From Microbispora sp. H13382 (GTDB taxonomy: Bacteria > Actinomycetota > Actinomycetes > Streptosporangiales > Streptosporangiaceae), in the NCBI RefSeq assembly GCF_014161445.1, contig NZ_JABBXA010000005.1:124001-188000 (forward strand): DNA of 64,000 nucleotides, given 5' to 3'. Made by a program: the position numbers and the translations under genes. The notes beneath the pieces are model-generated. The model did no database searches, was not told where the DNA came from, and was given only the letters and a program-made list of their open reading frames with translations. This document shows positions 44,006 to 53,020 of the stretch, in pieces (the stretch's first letter is position 1; each line of letters starts with the position of its first letter).

Positions 44006-46045
44006 TCATTCCCGCACCCGTCTGGTTCGGGCTGGGTGGTAGGTGAAGGCCCAGCGGTCTGTGCCGGTCTTGTGGCGGGTGTAGCGGTCGGGGTGCTGGT
44101 AGCGGTCGCGGTTGTGGAACTGGCAGGCCGGGCCCAGCAGTTTGAGGTCGGTCAGGCCGCCGGTGCTCCAGTTGTGGGCGTGGTCGATCTGGCACCTGGT
44201 GGCGGGCAGGGGGCAGCCGTCGATCCAGCAGGTGGCGTAGCGGGCGTAGATCGCCCGCCGCTGGGCGGGGGTGGCCAGGCGGACTTTGCGGCCCATGTCC
44301 AGGACCTGCCCGTCGGCGTCCATGACCAGGCGCACCAGGGTGGAGGTGCGGGCCAGCCGGTGCACGCTGGAGACGGGCAGCACCTGCCCGGTCGCCAGCA
44401 ACAACCCCGGCGCCGTTCCCAACGCTGTCCCCAGCAGCGCCCCAGGCAGCCCTCCGGCCGACGCTACCGGTGGCCTCTCCGGCTCTGGTCCCAGCCGCAC
44501 GCCCCGCGGTGACCCAGACTCTGCTCCCCGCGCGCTGGGCGCCCCCGGCTCTGGTACCCGCGCACCGGACGCTTCCGGCGTCCCCGGTGTTTCCGGCGCT
44601 GTGGACGAGCACCGCGCCCTACTGCCGCACCCGCACGCGCCCCCGCCATGCGACTCCCACGAGCGCGACTCCTGCCGCTTCGGCGAGCTGCTCCGCTGTG
44701 GCGCGCTCTGCTTTGGCTCCTGCTGCGATTCGCTCCGCTGTGTGCTCTTCGCCTGCGCGCGTCCGATCGCGTCATCGCCGACCTCCATGCCACGGGGCCC
44801 GGTCGCCAGCTCGGCACCCTCGACGGCGCTCTGGCCGGCGTTTTCGACGGCAGCCTCTGCGGCTACATCGGCATCGGCGCCTACCGCGGAAGCGGCTTCC
44901 TCGGCCGCCTCGGCGTCCTGAGTGTTCTCGGGCTCTTCGGTGTCTTCAGGGCCTTCCGGGCCTTCGAAGGTCTCGGGGGTCTCGGGGTGGCCAGCGCTCT
45001 CGGGGCAGTCTGTGGCGGGGTCGGTGGGGAGGGATTCGGCGTTGACCAGGACCAGGAGCTCGGCGGCGATCTTCTCCTCCAGCAACGCCATCAACGCATC
45101 CGCCTGACGCACCCTCAATGGCCGGTCATCGCCCTCCGCCTTCGGCCTGGCATACGCATCCAGCAACGCCTGCAACCGGGCGGCATGCTCACGCGGCAGA
45201 TAGAACTCCCCCTCCAGCCCCCCGCCCTTACCGGAGCGCACCCGCAGGAACCGCCGACCGTAATCGGCCCGCTCGTCACGGTCCTCACCATCGGGGTCCA
45301 GCACCGCCCGCAGATAACGCCCCGCCCTGGCCACCTCCGCCGCCCCCGCCCTCCCCGCCAACTCCAGCAGAATCGGCTCAGCCACCGCAGCGTGCTCATC
45401 GGACAGACCGGAGATTGCCGCGCAGATGGCCTCCACCACCCCCGCCGCCAACCCACCGGCGGCGAACTTCTCCCGCACCTTCGGCAGGCGGGCCAACTCG
45501 ATCCCCAGGCTCAGCAGCCGGCCCGCCCCGGCGACGGTCATCCCCGCGGCGGTGCGCAGCCAACTGCGGGTGGAGGCATGCCCATGCCGCCGAGCCTGCC
45601 CCGCCCGATGCACCCGCCCCACCCGATCCGCCAGAGCACACGTGATCCGATCCCGCGCGAACACCAACTCCTCAGCCTCAGCCAGACAGACATCCACATC
45701 ATCCGAAACCCGCGCCAACGCCAACGCCCGCGCCGACTCACGAACAGAACCGATCAGCACCCACGACGACCGGCTCCGAGCAGCGCCAGTAGTCGCATTC
45801 GGAGCTCCGGCATCGTCTGCATCCGTCTTGGCGCCGGCGCCGGTCGCTCCGCAATCGCTATGCGTATTGTCCGCGAATTCGGCTTTATTGCTCGCGACCG
45901 AGAAATATTCAGGGCGACAGTCGTCGCGGGCGAGCGACCCGTCGGACGACCACAACGGCGAACCGGCTGTCAGCTGATCCCACCAGTCGTCATCGGGACT
46001 GTTTGAACGGCCAAGGTGATCAGGATCGAATATTGGCATACCCAT
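44006..46045 (-). CDS. DUF222 / HNH endonuclease family protein
   Basis: 679 aa. The N-terminal ~350 residues form the helical DUF222 (13E12-type) region (LAEAEELVFARDRITCALAD, LDPDGEDRDERADYGRRFLR). The C-terminus carries an HNH nuclease module: CWIDGCPLPATRCQIDHAH, the central Asn in HNWSTGG, and FHNRDRY. Between them lies a ~230-residue acidic, then Ser/Pro-rich, disordered insertion (PETPETFEGPEGPEDTEEP). Such genes occur in many divergent copies in actinobacteria and behave like mobile or phage-defence elements. Part of the gene and its upstream flank are less G+C-biased than neighbours. The start is ATG 46045; GTG 46048 adjoins it. Confidence 0.87.
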   Translation of the reverse strand: MGMPIFDPDHLGRSNSPDDDWWDQLTAGSPLWSSDGSLARDDCRPEYFSVASNKAEFADNTHSDCGATGAGAKTDADDAGAPNATTGAARSRSSWVLIGSVRESARALALARVSDDVDVCLAEAEELVFARDRITCALADRVGRVHRAGQARRHGHASTRSWLRTAAGMTVAGAGRLLSLGIELARLPKVREKFAAGGLAAGVVEAICAAISGLSDEHAAVAEPILLELAGRAGAAEVARAGRYLRAVLDPDGEDRDERADYGRRFLRVRSGKGGGLEGEFYLPREHAARLQALLDAYARPKAEGDDRPLRVRQADALMALLEEKIAAELLVLVNAESLPTDPATDCPESAGHPETPETFEGPEGPEDTEEPENTQDAEAAEEAASAVGADADVAAEAAVENAGQSAVEGAELATGPRGMEVGDDAIGRAQAKSTQRSESQQEPKQSAPQRSSSPKRQESRSWESHGGGACGCGSRARCSSTAPETPGTPEASGARVPEPGAPSARGAESGSPRGVRLGPEPERPPVASAGGLPGALLGTALGTAPGLLLATGQVLPVSSVHRLARTSTLVRLVMDADGQVLDMGRKVRLATPAQRRAIYARYATCWIDGCPLPATRCQIDHAHNWSTGGLTDLKLLGPACQFHNRDRYQHPDRYTRHKTGTDRWAFTYHPARTRRVRE

Positions 46046-46152
46046 CACACCCCCGCTCGCCTATACGAAAACTTGTATGAATCGTGGCACGTCCAGGAGG
46101 CGGGAGACAGGTTCGCCGGACGATTTCCTGGAGTCACAGGAAAGGAGAGAAA

Positions 46153-46241
46153 GTGTCGTTACGGATATGACTGCTCATATCTCGCTAAATCCGGGCGCCG
46201 GTCCCGCCCCTGCCCGCTCGGGTCGATTACCGGTGGGGTGA
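46153..46241 (+). other. Two tiny overlapping frames behind a strong ribosome-binding site
   Basis: AAAGGAGA (46141-46148) precedes GTG 46153, giving a 5-codon frame that ends TGA at 46170. Overlapping it, ATG 46167 opens a 24-codon frame (MTAHISLNPGAGPAPARSG...) ending at 46241. This could be a leader, a decayed gene start, or chance. It lies between the DUF222/HNH gene and the DUF305 gene in a relatively A+T-rich stretch. Confidence 0.2.
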
Positions 46242-46254
46242 AGCGCGGGGAAGG

Positions 46255-46881
46255 TCAGGCGTCCCGCATCGCACGCATGCGCCGGATCTCGGCGGTCTGC
46301 TCGGCGATCACGTCGGTGGCCCACTGCTCGATGGTGAGATGAGAGCCTTCGGTGAGCACCGTCGTCGCCATGGCGATGGCGCCCTCGTGGTGAGCGATCA
46401 TCAACTGGAGGAACAGGCGGTCGAACTCCGGCCCTGACGCGGCCTTGAGCGCGGCCATCTGCTCGGTGGTGGCCATGCCCTGCATGCCCTCGTGCTCGGC
46501 GTGATGGCCCGGTCGCTGCAGGCGCTCCTGGTCCAGCCACGTGGTCATGGCGCGGATCTCCGGCTCCTGCGTGTGGTGGATGCGGTCCGCGAGCGCCTTG
46601 AGCTTCGCTGAGGAGGCGCGGGTGGGGGCCAGGGCCGTCATGTCCAGCGCCTGCCGGTGATGCACGATCATGTCTTGGACGTACCGTACGTCGGCCGCGT
46701 TGACGCTTGGGGAGGGTACCGCCGTCGCGGCCTCGGCGGGGCTCAGCGTTCTGGCCTCCTCGCCGGGCCGGCCCGGCGCGATCACGGGGGCGGTCGACAC
46801 GGGCGCGCTGCTGCTCACGTCCTCGGAACAGGCGCTCAGAGCCAGCACGGCACCGGCCGTGACGATCAGTGCGAACCGCAC
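46255..46881 (-). CDS. DUF305 family lipoprotein
   Basis: 208 aa. The lipobox is ALSAC (Cys 18), so the protein is anchored outside. Two four-helix-type DUF305 halves follow. The first has YVQDMIVHHRQALDM; the second has FLQLMIAHHEGAIAMA. The paired His residues suggest metal (often copper) binding. A His/Met-rich link (PGHHAEHEGMQGM) between the halves supports this. GTG 46881 follows GGGAGG. It is divergently oriented from the LVIVD-repeat gene across 173 bp, a pairing that suggests shared control and function. Confidence 0.9.
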   Translation of the reverse strand: MRFALIVTAGAVLALSACSEDVSSSAPVSTAPVIAPGRPGEEARTLSPAEAATAVPSPSVNAADVRYVQDMIVHHRQALDMTALAPTRASSAKLKALADRIHHTQEPEIRAMTTWLDQERLQRPGHHAEHEGMQGMATTEQMAALKAASGPEFDRLFLQLMIAHHEGAIAMATTVLTEGSHLTIEQWATDVIAEQTAEIRRMRAMRDA

Positions 46882-47054
46882 CCGGCTGGCCTCCCTGCGT
46901 AGAGCGTGTGGGAGTCACGACGCTAATCGGGCCGAGATAAGCGGTCAAAGGGCAACATGTGGCAGTTCTATTTACATAGTGATAACTGGCGGGACACTCC
47001 GGTCAGACGTGACGATGCGATCATTTATCTCCCCCTTATAGAGGAGGACACCGA

Positions 47055-48470
47055 GTGTTCACCCTGCGCCGCAGCGGCCGCGCCCTGGCCGTAACAGGAG
47101 CGGCGTTCGTCTTGGCTTTATCCGCCGCTCCCGCCCAGGCAGCCGATGTGCTGGCCCCGGACGAGATCGCGATGAGCCCGAACGTCACGCACGTCGCGAA
47201 CGTACCGACCCCCAGCGCTATCGCCGGCACCATCAACACCGACATGGCCTTCCAGGGCGACTACGCCTACATGGGCAACTACGGTGGCTTCAGCATCATC
47301 AACATCAAGAACCCGCAGAAGCCCGAGGTCGTCAGCTCGGTCGTCTGTCCTGGCTCGCAGATGGACATGTCCGTCTACGGCAACCTGCTGATCGGGTCCG
47401 TCGACTCCTCCCGCAACGACGACTCCTGCTCCAGCGTCGCGCAGTCGGCCGCGCAGAAGAGCTCGTGGGAGGGCCTGCGCATCTTCGACATCAGCGACAA
47501 GGCCAACCCCAAGTACGTCAAGTCGGTCGAGACGGCGTGTGGCTCCCACACGCACACGCTCGTGCCGGACAAGGCGGGCAAGAACGTCTACGCCTACGTC
47601 TCGTCCTACAGCCCGTCGGCGTCCTTCCCCGACTGCCAGCCGCCGCATGACCTGATCTCGATCGTCAAGATTCCGCTCGACGACCCCACCGCGGCGTCCG
47701 TGGTGAAGGCGCCGGTCCTGTTCCCGGACGGCGGCAACCCCGGCGACAGGATGTCGTACCCGTACGGCACGTCGGCGACGACCGGCTGCCACGACATCAC
47801 CGCCTACCCGGCCAAGGGCCTCGCGGCCGGCGCCTGCATGGGTGACGGCATCCTGATGGACATCAACGACCCGGAGAACCCGAAGGTCATCGACGTCGTC
47901 CGCGACGACGAGTACTTCGCCTTCTGGCACTCGGCGACCTTCAACAACGACGGCACCAAGGTCATTTTCACCGACGAACTCGGCGGCGGCAGCAGGGCCA
48001 CCTGCAACGAGGCGATCGGCCCGAAGCGCGGTGCCGACGCGATCTACGACATCGCCCCCGGCAACAAGCTCGCCTTCAAGAGCTACTTCAAGATCGCCCG
48101 CCACCAGGCCGACACCGAGAACTGCGTCGCCCACAACGGCTCGCTGATCCCGGTCAAGGGCCGCGACATCATGGTCCAGGCGTGGTACCAGGGCGGCATC
48201 TCGATCTGGGACTTCACCGACTCGGCGAACCCGCACGAGATCGGCTTCTTCGAGCGCGGTCCGTGGTCGCAGCCCCTGAACGGCGGCTACTGGTCGGCGT
48301 ACTACTACAACGGCTACATCTACGGCAGCGACTTCAACCTGGGGCTCGACGTCTTCAAGATCAACGACCCCCGCACCAACCAGGCCAACAGCGTGAAGAT
48401 GGACATCTTCAACCCGCAGAACCAGGGCGAGTACGCCGAGCACGGCAAGGGTGTGCCCGGCGGCCGCTGA
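47055..48470 (+). CDS. Secreted LVIVD-repeat (beta-propeller-like) protein
   Basis: 471 aa. A Sec signal peptide (ALAVTGAAFVLALSAAPAQA) precedes repeats with the pattern xxVVDIxDPxxP: GGFSIINIKNPQKPEVV, GLRIFDISDKANPKYV, GILMDINDPENPKVI, GISIWDFTDSANPHEI, GLDVFKINDPRTN. LVIVD proteins are extracellular beta-propellers of unknown role. Several Cys pairs could form disulfides. The start is GTG 47055 with GAGGAGG 7 nt upstream. It diverges from the DUF305 lipoprotein gene; the pair may act together at the surface, perhaps in copper-related redox or protein folding (inference). A strong hairpin at 48541 follows. Confidence 0.9.
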   Translation: MFTLRRSGRALAVTGAAFVLALSAAPAQAADVLAPDEIAMSPNVTHVANVPTPSAIAGTINTDMAFQGDYAYMGNYGGFSIINIKNPQKPEVVSSVVCPGSQMDMSVYGNLLIGSVDSSRNDDSCSSVAQSAAQKSSWEGLRIFDISDKANPKYVKSVETACGSHTHTLVPDKAGKNVYAYVSSYSPSASFPDCQPPHDLISIVKIPLDDPTAASVVKAPVLFPDGGNPGDRMSYPYGTSATTGCHDITAYPAKGLAAGACMGDGILMDINDPENPKVIDVVRDDEYFAFWHSATFNNDGTKVIFTDELGGGSRATCNEAIGPKRGADAIYDIAPGNKLAFKSYFKIARHQADTENCVAHNGSLIPVKGRDIMVQAWYQGGISIWDFTDSANPHEIGFFERGPWSQPLNGGYWSAYYYNGYIYGSDFNLGLDVFKINDPRTNQANSVKMDIFNPQNQGEYAEHGKGVPGGR

Positions 48471-48540
48471 GGATCTGTCCGACCAGAGCTAACCAAGCCC
48501 GGGTCTGACTGACCAGAGGTATCCGACCCCGCAACGCAAG

Positions 48541-48595
48541 GAGGCGGGCATCTCCGGTGCGACCTCTCCCTCAACGCACCGGCGATGCCCGCCTC
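48541..48595. terminator. Long bidirectional hairpin between convergent genes
   Basis: A 21-bp inverted repeat with a single mismatch (arms 48541-48561 and 48575-48595) and a 13-nt loop, centred between the LVIVD stop (48470) and the RDD stop (48663). Either a two-way terminator or a small palindromic mobile relic (MITE-like). No transposase is nearby. Confidence 0.7.
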
Positions 48596-48662
48596 AACCC
48601 CACTGCAGGTATGCCCCATGACCTGCAATGACCTCAGGTGCCCCGCGAATCGGCCTCTACAC

Positions 48663-49622
48663 CTAAATCGGCGGAACAAATCCTCCCGATGTCGGCGGAG
48701 CCTCTCCGCGCGGCGGTTCCGGCTCCCGTGGCGGGGCCGGCGGCGCGTGGTAGGCGGGGCTCTGAACCCCGTGCCCCTGAACGCCGTGCCCCTGAACGCC
48801 GTGCCCCTGAACGCCGTGCCCCTGAACGCCGTGCCCCTGAACGCCGTACGCTTGCGGGCCATACGACGCGGTAGCGGAACGGGCCCGGGCGAGCCGGATC
48901 TCCTCGCGGCGCCTGCGTTCGGCCAGCACGGCGGCAAGGTAGGCGTACGGCGGGACCCCCGGCGGGGGCGGCGGCGCCACCTGCGCGCTGACCTGACCGG
49001 CCACGCGCAGTCCCATCTCCTCCCGCATCCCCGGGCTGAGCTGGTGCCACCGGGACAGGTACTGCCGGGCGGTGTTGGCCAGGTCGTCGGACAGCCCGGA
49101 CAGCTCCAGCGTCGCGGCCCACGACGCGAGCGGCGGGGGCATCTCCGGCGGCGGGGCCTGCCGCGGCGTCCGCTCCCCGATGACGATCGTCCCGGCGAAC
49201 AGGTCCCCGAGGCGCTTGCCGCGCTGGTTGACGAGCGAGGTGATGAGCGCGGGGGCGCCGGAGAACGTCCAGAACTCCAGGAACCCGGCGAGCCCGCGGA
49301 ACAACGCCTGCCGGAAGCGCTCCGGCCCGCCGTCGTCGCTCACCACGCGCAGGCCGAGGGCGAGCTTGCCCAGCGAACGGCCCCTGCTGATCGTCTCGAA
49401 CGCGACCGGGTAGCCCACGGTGACCAGCACGATGAACAGGATGAGCAGACTGGTGGCCAGCGACGTGTCGGTCACCAGGGACACCTGTGTGATCAGCACG
49501 AACGCCGTGATGATCGCCGCCCACTGGACGGTCCAGTCGATGAGGAAGGCCAGGGCGCGGCTGGAGAGCTGGGCGATGCGAACCTCGACGACGACCGCCT
49601 CGCCGGTCACGACTTCGGACAC
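48663..49622 (-). CDS. RDD-family membrane protein with GVQGH repeat tail
   Basis: 319 aa. The RDD domain occupies ~1-160: three helices, with SSRALAFLIDWTVQW (the R/D pair) and SRGRSLGKLALGLRVV. A helical soluble part follows, then a Pro/Gly tail with six GVQGH pentads encoded by a 15-bp repeat (48762-48851). RDD proteins are implicated in ion transport or envelope homeostasis. I choose GTG 49622 (VSEVVTGEAVVV) because AGGG lies 8 nt upstream; an in-frame GTG at 49631 lacks this. Divergent from SpoIIM across 62 bp. Confidence 0.85.
   Translation of the reverse strand: MSEVVTGEAVVVEVRIAQLSSRALAFLIDWTVQWAAIITAFVLITQVSLVTDTSLATSLLILFIVLVTVGYPVAFETISRGRSLGKLALGLRVVSDDGGPERFRQALFRGLAGFLEFWTFSGAPALITSLVNQRGKRLGDLFAGTIVIGERTPRQAPPPEMPPPLASWAATLELSGLSDDLANTARQYLSRWHQLSPGMREEMGLRVAGQVSAQVAPPPPPGVPPYAYLAAVLAERRRREEIRLARARSATASYGPQAYGVQGHGVQGHGVQGHGVQGHGVQGHGVQSPAYHAPPAPPREPEPPRGEAPPTSGGFVPPI
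48762..48851. repeat. 15-bp tandem repeat in the RDD gene
   Basis: Six units of CTGAACGCCGTGCCC on the plus strand; units two to five are identical and the first and last differ slightly. It encodes GVQGH pentads on the minus strand. Near-perfect identity implies recent expansion. Confidence 0.95.
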
Positions 49623-49684
49623 ACTGCGCACCCTACTGTGTTCGATTGCCGCACCTCGCCGCTCCCGCCGATAGGGTCCGGTCC

Positions 49685-50677
49685 GTGGACATCGATGCGT
49701 TCGTCGCCGCGAACAAGCCGTCCTGGGACCGGTTGGACGACCTCGTACGGCGGCAGCGCACGCTGCGTGGCGCGGAGGTCGACGAGCTGGTCGACCTCTA
49801 CCAGAGGGCGGCGACCCACCTGTCGATCGTGCGGTCGGGGTCGGCCGACGCCCTCCTCGTCGGTCGCCTGTCGTCGCTGGTGGCGAGGGCGCGCGCGGCG
49901 GTCACCGGCGCCCACAGCCCGGCCTGGCGGGAGGTAGCCCGGTTCTTCACGGTGTCGTTCCCCGTGGTGGCCTACCGCGCACGCCGGTGGTGGATCGGCG
50001 CGACTGTGGCCTCACTCGCGGTGGCGTACGTCATGGGTGTGTGGGCGGCGAACGATCCCGCGCTCCAGAGCCTCGTCGGCACGCCGGAGGAGATCCGGCA
50101 GCTCGTCGAGCACGACTTCGCCGACTACTACTCCGAGAACCCGGCGGCGTCGTTCGCCGGTCACGTGTGGCTGAACAACGCCTGGCTGTCCGCGCAGGTC
50201 GTGGTCTCGGCGATCCTCCTCGGCCTGCCCATCCCGTGGCTCCTGTGGCAGACGATGGCCAACGTCGGGGTCACCGGCGGACTGATGCACGCGCACGACA
50301 AGGCGGACGTGTTCTGGGGGCTGATCCTGCCGCACGGCATGCTGGAGCTGACCGCGGTCTTCCTGGCGGCGGGCGCCGGGATGCGGCTGGGCTGGACCGT
50401 CATCGATCCCGGCCCGAGGCGTCGCGCGGAGGCGCTGGCCGAGCAGGGCAGAGCCGTGATGAGCGTCGCGCTGGGCCTGGTCGTGGTGCTGCTCGTGTCC
50501 GGGCTCATCGAGGCGGGGGTCACCCCGTCGGGCCTGCCGACCTGGGCGCGCATCTCGATCGGCGCGCTCGCGGAGGCGCTCTTCCTGGCGTACGTCATCG
50601 TCTTCGGCCGCCGGGCGGAGCGCCGGGACGAGACGGGGGACATCGAGCACGCCCCCGACCTCGCGCCAACCGCCTGA
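49685..50677 (+). CDS. SpoIIM (stage II sporulation protein M)-family membrane protein
   Basis: 330 aa, five to six membrane helices after a soluble, helical head (VDIDAFVAANKPSWDRLDDL). Family features are AFVAANKPSWDRL, the loop ENPAASFAGHVWLNNAWLSA, and ILPHGMLELTAVFLAAGAG. In Bacillus SpoIIM belongs to the DMP complex that promotes peptidoglycan degradation during engulfment. Actinobacterial versions accompany RDD and MoxR/DUF58 genes and probably act in envelope remodelling (inference). The start is GTG 49685. Confidence 0.9.
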   Translation: MDIDAFVAANKPSWDRLDDLVRRQRTLRGAEVDELVDLYQRAATHLSIVRSGSADALLVGRLSSLVARARAAVTGAHSPAWREVARFFTVSFPVVAYRARRWWIGATVASLAVAYVMGVWAANDPALQSLVGTPEEIRQLVEHDFADYYSENPAASFAGHVWLNNAWLSAQVVVSAILLGLPIPWLLWQTMANVGVTGGLMHAHDKADVFWGLILPHGMLELTAVFLAAGAGMRLGWTVIDPGPRRRAEALAEQGRAVMSVALGLVVVLLVSGLIEAGVTPSGLPTWARISIGALAEALFLAYVIVFGRRAERRDETGDIEHAPDLAPTA

Positions 50678-50721
50678 ACCACCGCGTGAACCACCGCCTG
50701 AACCACTGGTGAACCACCGCG
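50675..50721. repeat. 12-bp tandem repeat at a convergent gene junction
   Basis: Four units of TGAACCACCGC(G/C), one shortened to 11 bp. The first unit begins with the SpoIIM stop codon; the array fills the gap to the DUF58 stop at 50728. Each unit offers a TGA in the plus direction. Confidence 0.85.
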
Positions 50722-50727
50722 TGAAAC

Positions 50728-52053
50728 TCAGAGCCGGCCGGCGGCCTTCAGAGCGAGATACGCGTCGGCCAGCGCGGGGGCGACGTCCTCCGGCAGGGCG
50801 TCCACGACCTCCACACCGTGACGGCGCAGCACGGCGGTGATCTCGCGCCGCTCGCCGCGCAGCCGCTCGGCCGCGGCGGCGTCGTAGACGGCCTCGGCGG
50901 TGCCGCGCCCGGCCGCCATGCCGGCGACCCGCGGATCGGCGACCGAGGCCACCAGGACCATGTGCCGGGACGACAGACTGGGCAGCACGGGCAGCAGGCC
51001 CTCCCGCATGGCCGCCGCGTTCAGGTCGGTCAGCAGCACCACCAGGCAGCGCCGCCGCGCCCTGGACAGCACGGCCGCCACCATTCCGGCCGCGTCGGCC
51101 TCGACCAGCTCCGCCTCGATCGGCGCCATCACGTTCACCAGCGACGACAGCACCTCGGTCCGCGACGCGCCGGACACCTGGGCCCGTACGGCCCGGTCGT
51201 AGGCGAGGAAGTCGACGCGGTCGCCGGCCCGGGCGGCGAGGGCGGCCAGCAGCAGCGCCGCGTCCATCGACCAGTCCAGCCGGGGCCATCCGGAAGGGCC
51301 GGAGCCGGGCACCGGCGCCACGCCGACCCGGCCCGCCGAGGTGCGGCCCGTGTCGAGCACGATCAGCACGCGGCGGTCGCGTTCGGGCCGCCAGGTCCGT
51401 ACGACGACGTCGCTGCGCCGGGCGCTCGCCCGCCAGTCGATCGAGCGGACGTCGTCGCCGACCACGTACTCGCGCAGCGAGTCGAACTCGGTGCCCTGGC
51501 CGCGCACCAGCGCGGGATGCCGCCCGTCGAGCTCGCGCAGCCGGGCCAGCCGCGCGGGCAGATGCCTGCGGCTGAGGAACGGCGGCAGCACCCGGACCGT
51601 CCACGGCACGTGGAACGTGCGCTGCCGCGCCGCCAGGCCGAGGGGCCCGACGGAGCGGACCGTCACGGCGACGGCCTCCCGGTCGCCCCTGCGGGTGGGC
51701 GTCAGCGTCGTGACCAGGCGCCGCCGCTCGCGGGGCGGCACGTCGAGCGCCGCCCGCCGCGAGGCGGCCCCGGCCGAGGGCTGCCAGGCGTCGCGCAGGA
51801 CGCCCCGGACCCGCCGCCGGCCGGGGTTGTCCACGATCAGGCCGATCGCCGCCGACTGCCCGAGCCGCACCCGCCGTTCGCCGTCGCGTTCGAACCGCAG
51901 CCCGCGCACGGCCCCCGCGAGCAGCAGGTCGGCCGCCACGAGCACGACGAGCACGAGCAGCGCGGCCAGCACGGCCAGGCCGGGCTCGGGGGCGAGGAGC
52001 ACGACGATCGCGGCGAGGGCGGCGAGCAGTCCCGCGCGTCCGGTCAGCGCCAC
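50728..52053 (-). CDS. DUF58 domain-containing protein
   Basis: 441 aa. Two N-terminal membrane helices (LLAALAAIVVLLAPEPGLAV and following), then a soluble region. The DUF58 signature is GTEFDSLREYVVGDDVRSID followed by WRASARRSDVVVR. A VWA-like part follows (RRVLIVLDTGRTSAG), with Asp and Ser/Thr in metal-site positions. DUF58 proteins work with MoxR ATPases. GTG 52053 lies 7 bp after the moxR stop, so the genes are co-transcribed. Confidence 0.92.
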   Translation of the reverse strand: MALTGRAGLLAALAAIVVLLAPEPGLAVLAALLVLVVLVAADLLLAGAVRGLRFERDGERRVRLGQSAAIGLIVDNPGRRRVRGVLRDAWQPSAGAASRRAALDVPPRERRRLVTTLTPTRRGDREAVAVTVRSVGPLGLAARQRTFHVPWTVRVLPPFLSRRHLPARLARLRELDGRHPALVRGQGTEFDSLREYVVGDDVRSIDWRASARRSDVVVRTWRPERDRRVLIVLDTGRTSAGRVGVAPVPGSGPSGWPRLDWSMDAALLLAALAARAGDRVDFLAYDRAVRAQVSGASRTEVLSSLVNVMAPIEAELVEADAAGMVAAVLSRARRRCLVVLLTDLNAAAMREGLLPVLPSLSSRHMVLVASVADPRVAGMAAGRGTAEAVYDAAAAERLRGERREITAVLRRHGVEVVDALPEDVAPALADAYLALKAAGRL

Positions 52054-52060
52054 GCGGCCC

Positions 52061-53020
52061 TCACCGGGGAACGGGGACGGTGGCCAGGATGCCCTCCAGG
52101 ATGCCGTCGGGGGTGGCGCCCTCCAACTCGGCCTCCGGACGCAGCCCCACCCGGTGCCGCAGGGCGGGCCGCGCCAGGGCCTTCACGTCGTCCGGCGTCA
52201 CGTACGACCGTCCCGACAGCCAGGCCCACGCGCGGGCGGCGGCGAGCAGCGCGGTGGCCCCCCGGGGTGAGACACCGAGCTGCAGCGAGGGCGACTGCCG
52301 GGTGGCCCGGGCGACGTCCACAATGTAGCCGAGCACCTCGGCTCCCACGTGGACCTGGGCGACCGCCCGGCGTCCCGCCTCGAGGTCGGCCGCGGACGCC
52401 ACGGGCTTGATCTCCGACAGGTCGCGCGGGTCGAAGCCGAGCGCGTGCCGCTCCAGCACGGCGATCTCCTGCTCGCGCGGCGGCAGCGGCACGGTCAGCT
52501 TGAGCTGGAACCGGTCGAGCTGCGCCTCGGGGAGCTGGTAGGTGCCCTCGTACTCGACGGGGTTCTGCGTCGCCACGACGATGAACGGATCGGGCAGCGC
52601 GCGGGCCTCGCCCTCGACGCTGACCTGCCGTTCCTCCATGGCCTCGAGCAGGGCGGCCTGGGTCTTCGGCGGGGTGCGGTTGACCTCGTCGGCCAGCAGC
52701 AGGTTGGTGAAGACCGGCCCCTCGCGGAACTCGAACTCCGCCGTCCGCGCGTCGTAGACCAGCGACCCCGTGACGTCGCCCGGCATGAGGTCGGGGGTGA
52801 ACTGCACCCGCTTGAAGTCCAGCGCGAGCGTGGCCGACAGCGTGCGTACGAGCAGGGTCTTGGCCACGCCGGGCACGCCCTCCAGCAGCACGTGACCCCG
52901 GCACAGCAGCGCGATGACCAGGCCGGTGACGATCGGGTCCTGGCCCACGACCGCCTTGGCCACCTCCGCACGCAGCGCCGCGAGCGCGTCGCGCGCGGCG
53001 TCCGATTCAGGAATGGTCAA
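52061..53020 (-). CDS. MoxR-family AAA+ ATPase
   Basis: 319 aa. Walker A GVPGVAKTLLVRTL, Walker B LLLADEVNRTPPKTQAALLEAMEE, sensor 1 VVATQNPVEYEGTYQLPEAQ and arginine-finger regions match AAA_3/MoxR. These ATPases act as chaperones for VWA/DUF58 partners. The start is TTG 53020, overlapping the DUF4350 stop (TTGA). An open frame continues upstream but overlaps DUF4350, so it is not used. Confidence 0.95.
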   Translation of the reverse strand: MTIPESDAARDALAALRAEVAKAVVGQDPIVTGLVIALLCRGHVLLEGVPGVAKTLLVRTLSATLALDFKRVQFTPDLMPGDVTGSLVYDARTAEFEFREGPVFTNLLLADEVNRTPPKTQAALLEAMEERQVSVEGEARALPDPFIVVATQNPVEYEGTYQLPEAQLDRFQLKLTVPLPPREQEIAVLERHALGFDPRDLSEIKPVASAADLEAGRRAVAQVHVGAEVLGYIVDVARATRQSPSLQLGVSPRGATALLAAARAWAWLSGRSYVTPDDVKALARPALRHRVGLRPEAELEGATPDGILEGILATVPVPR

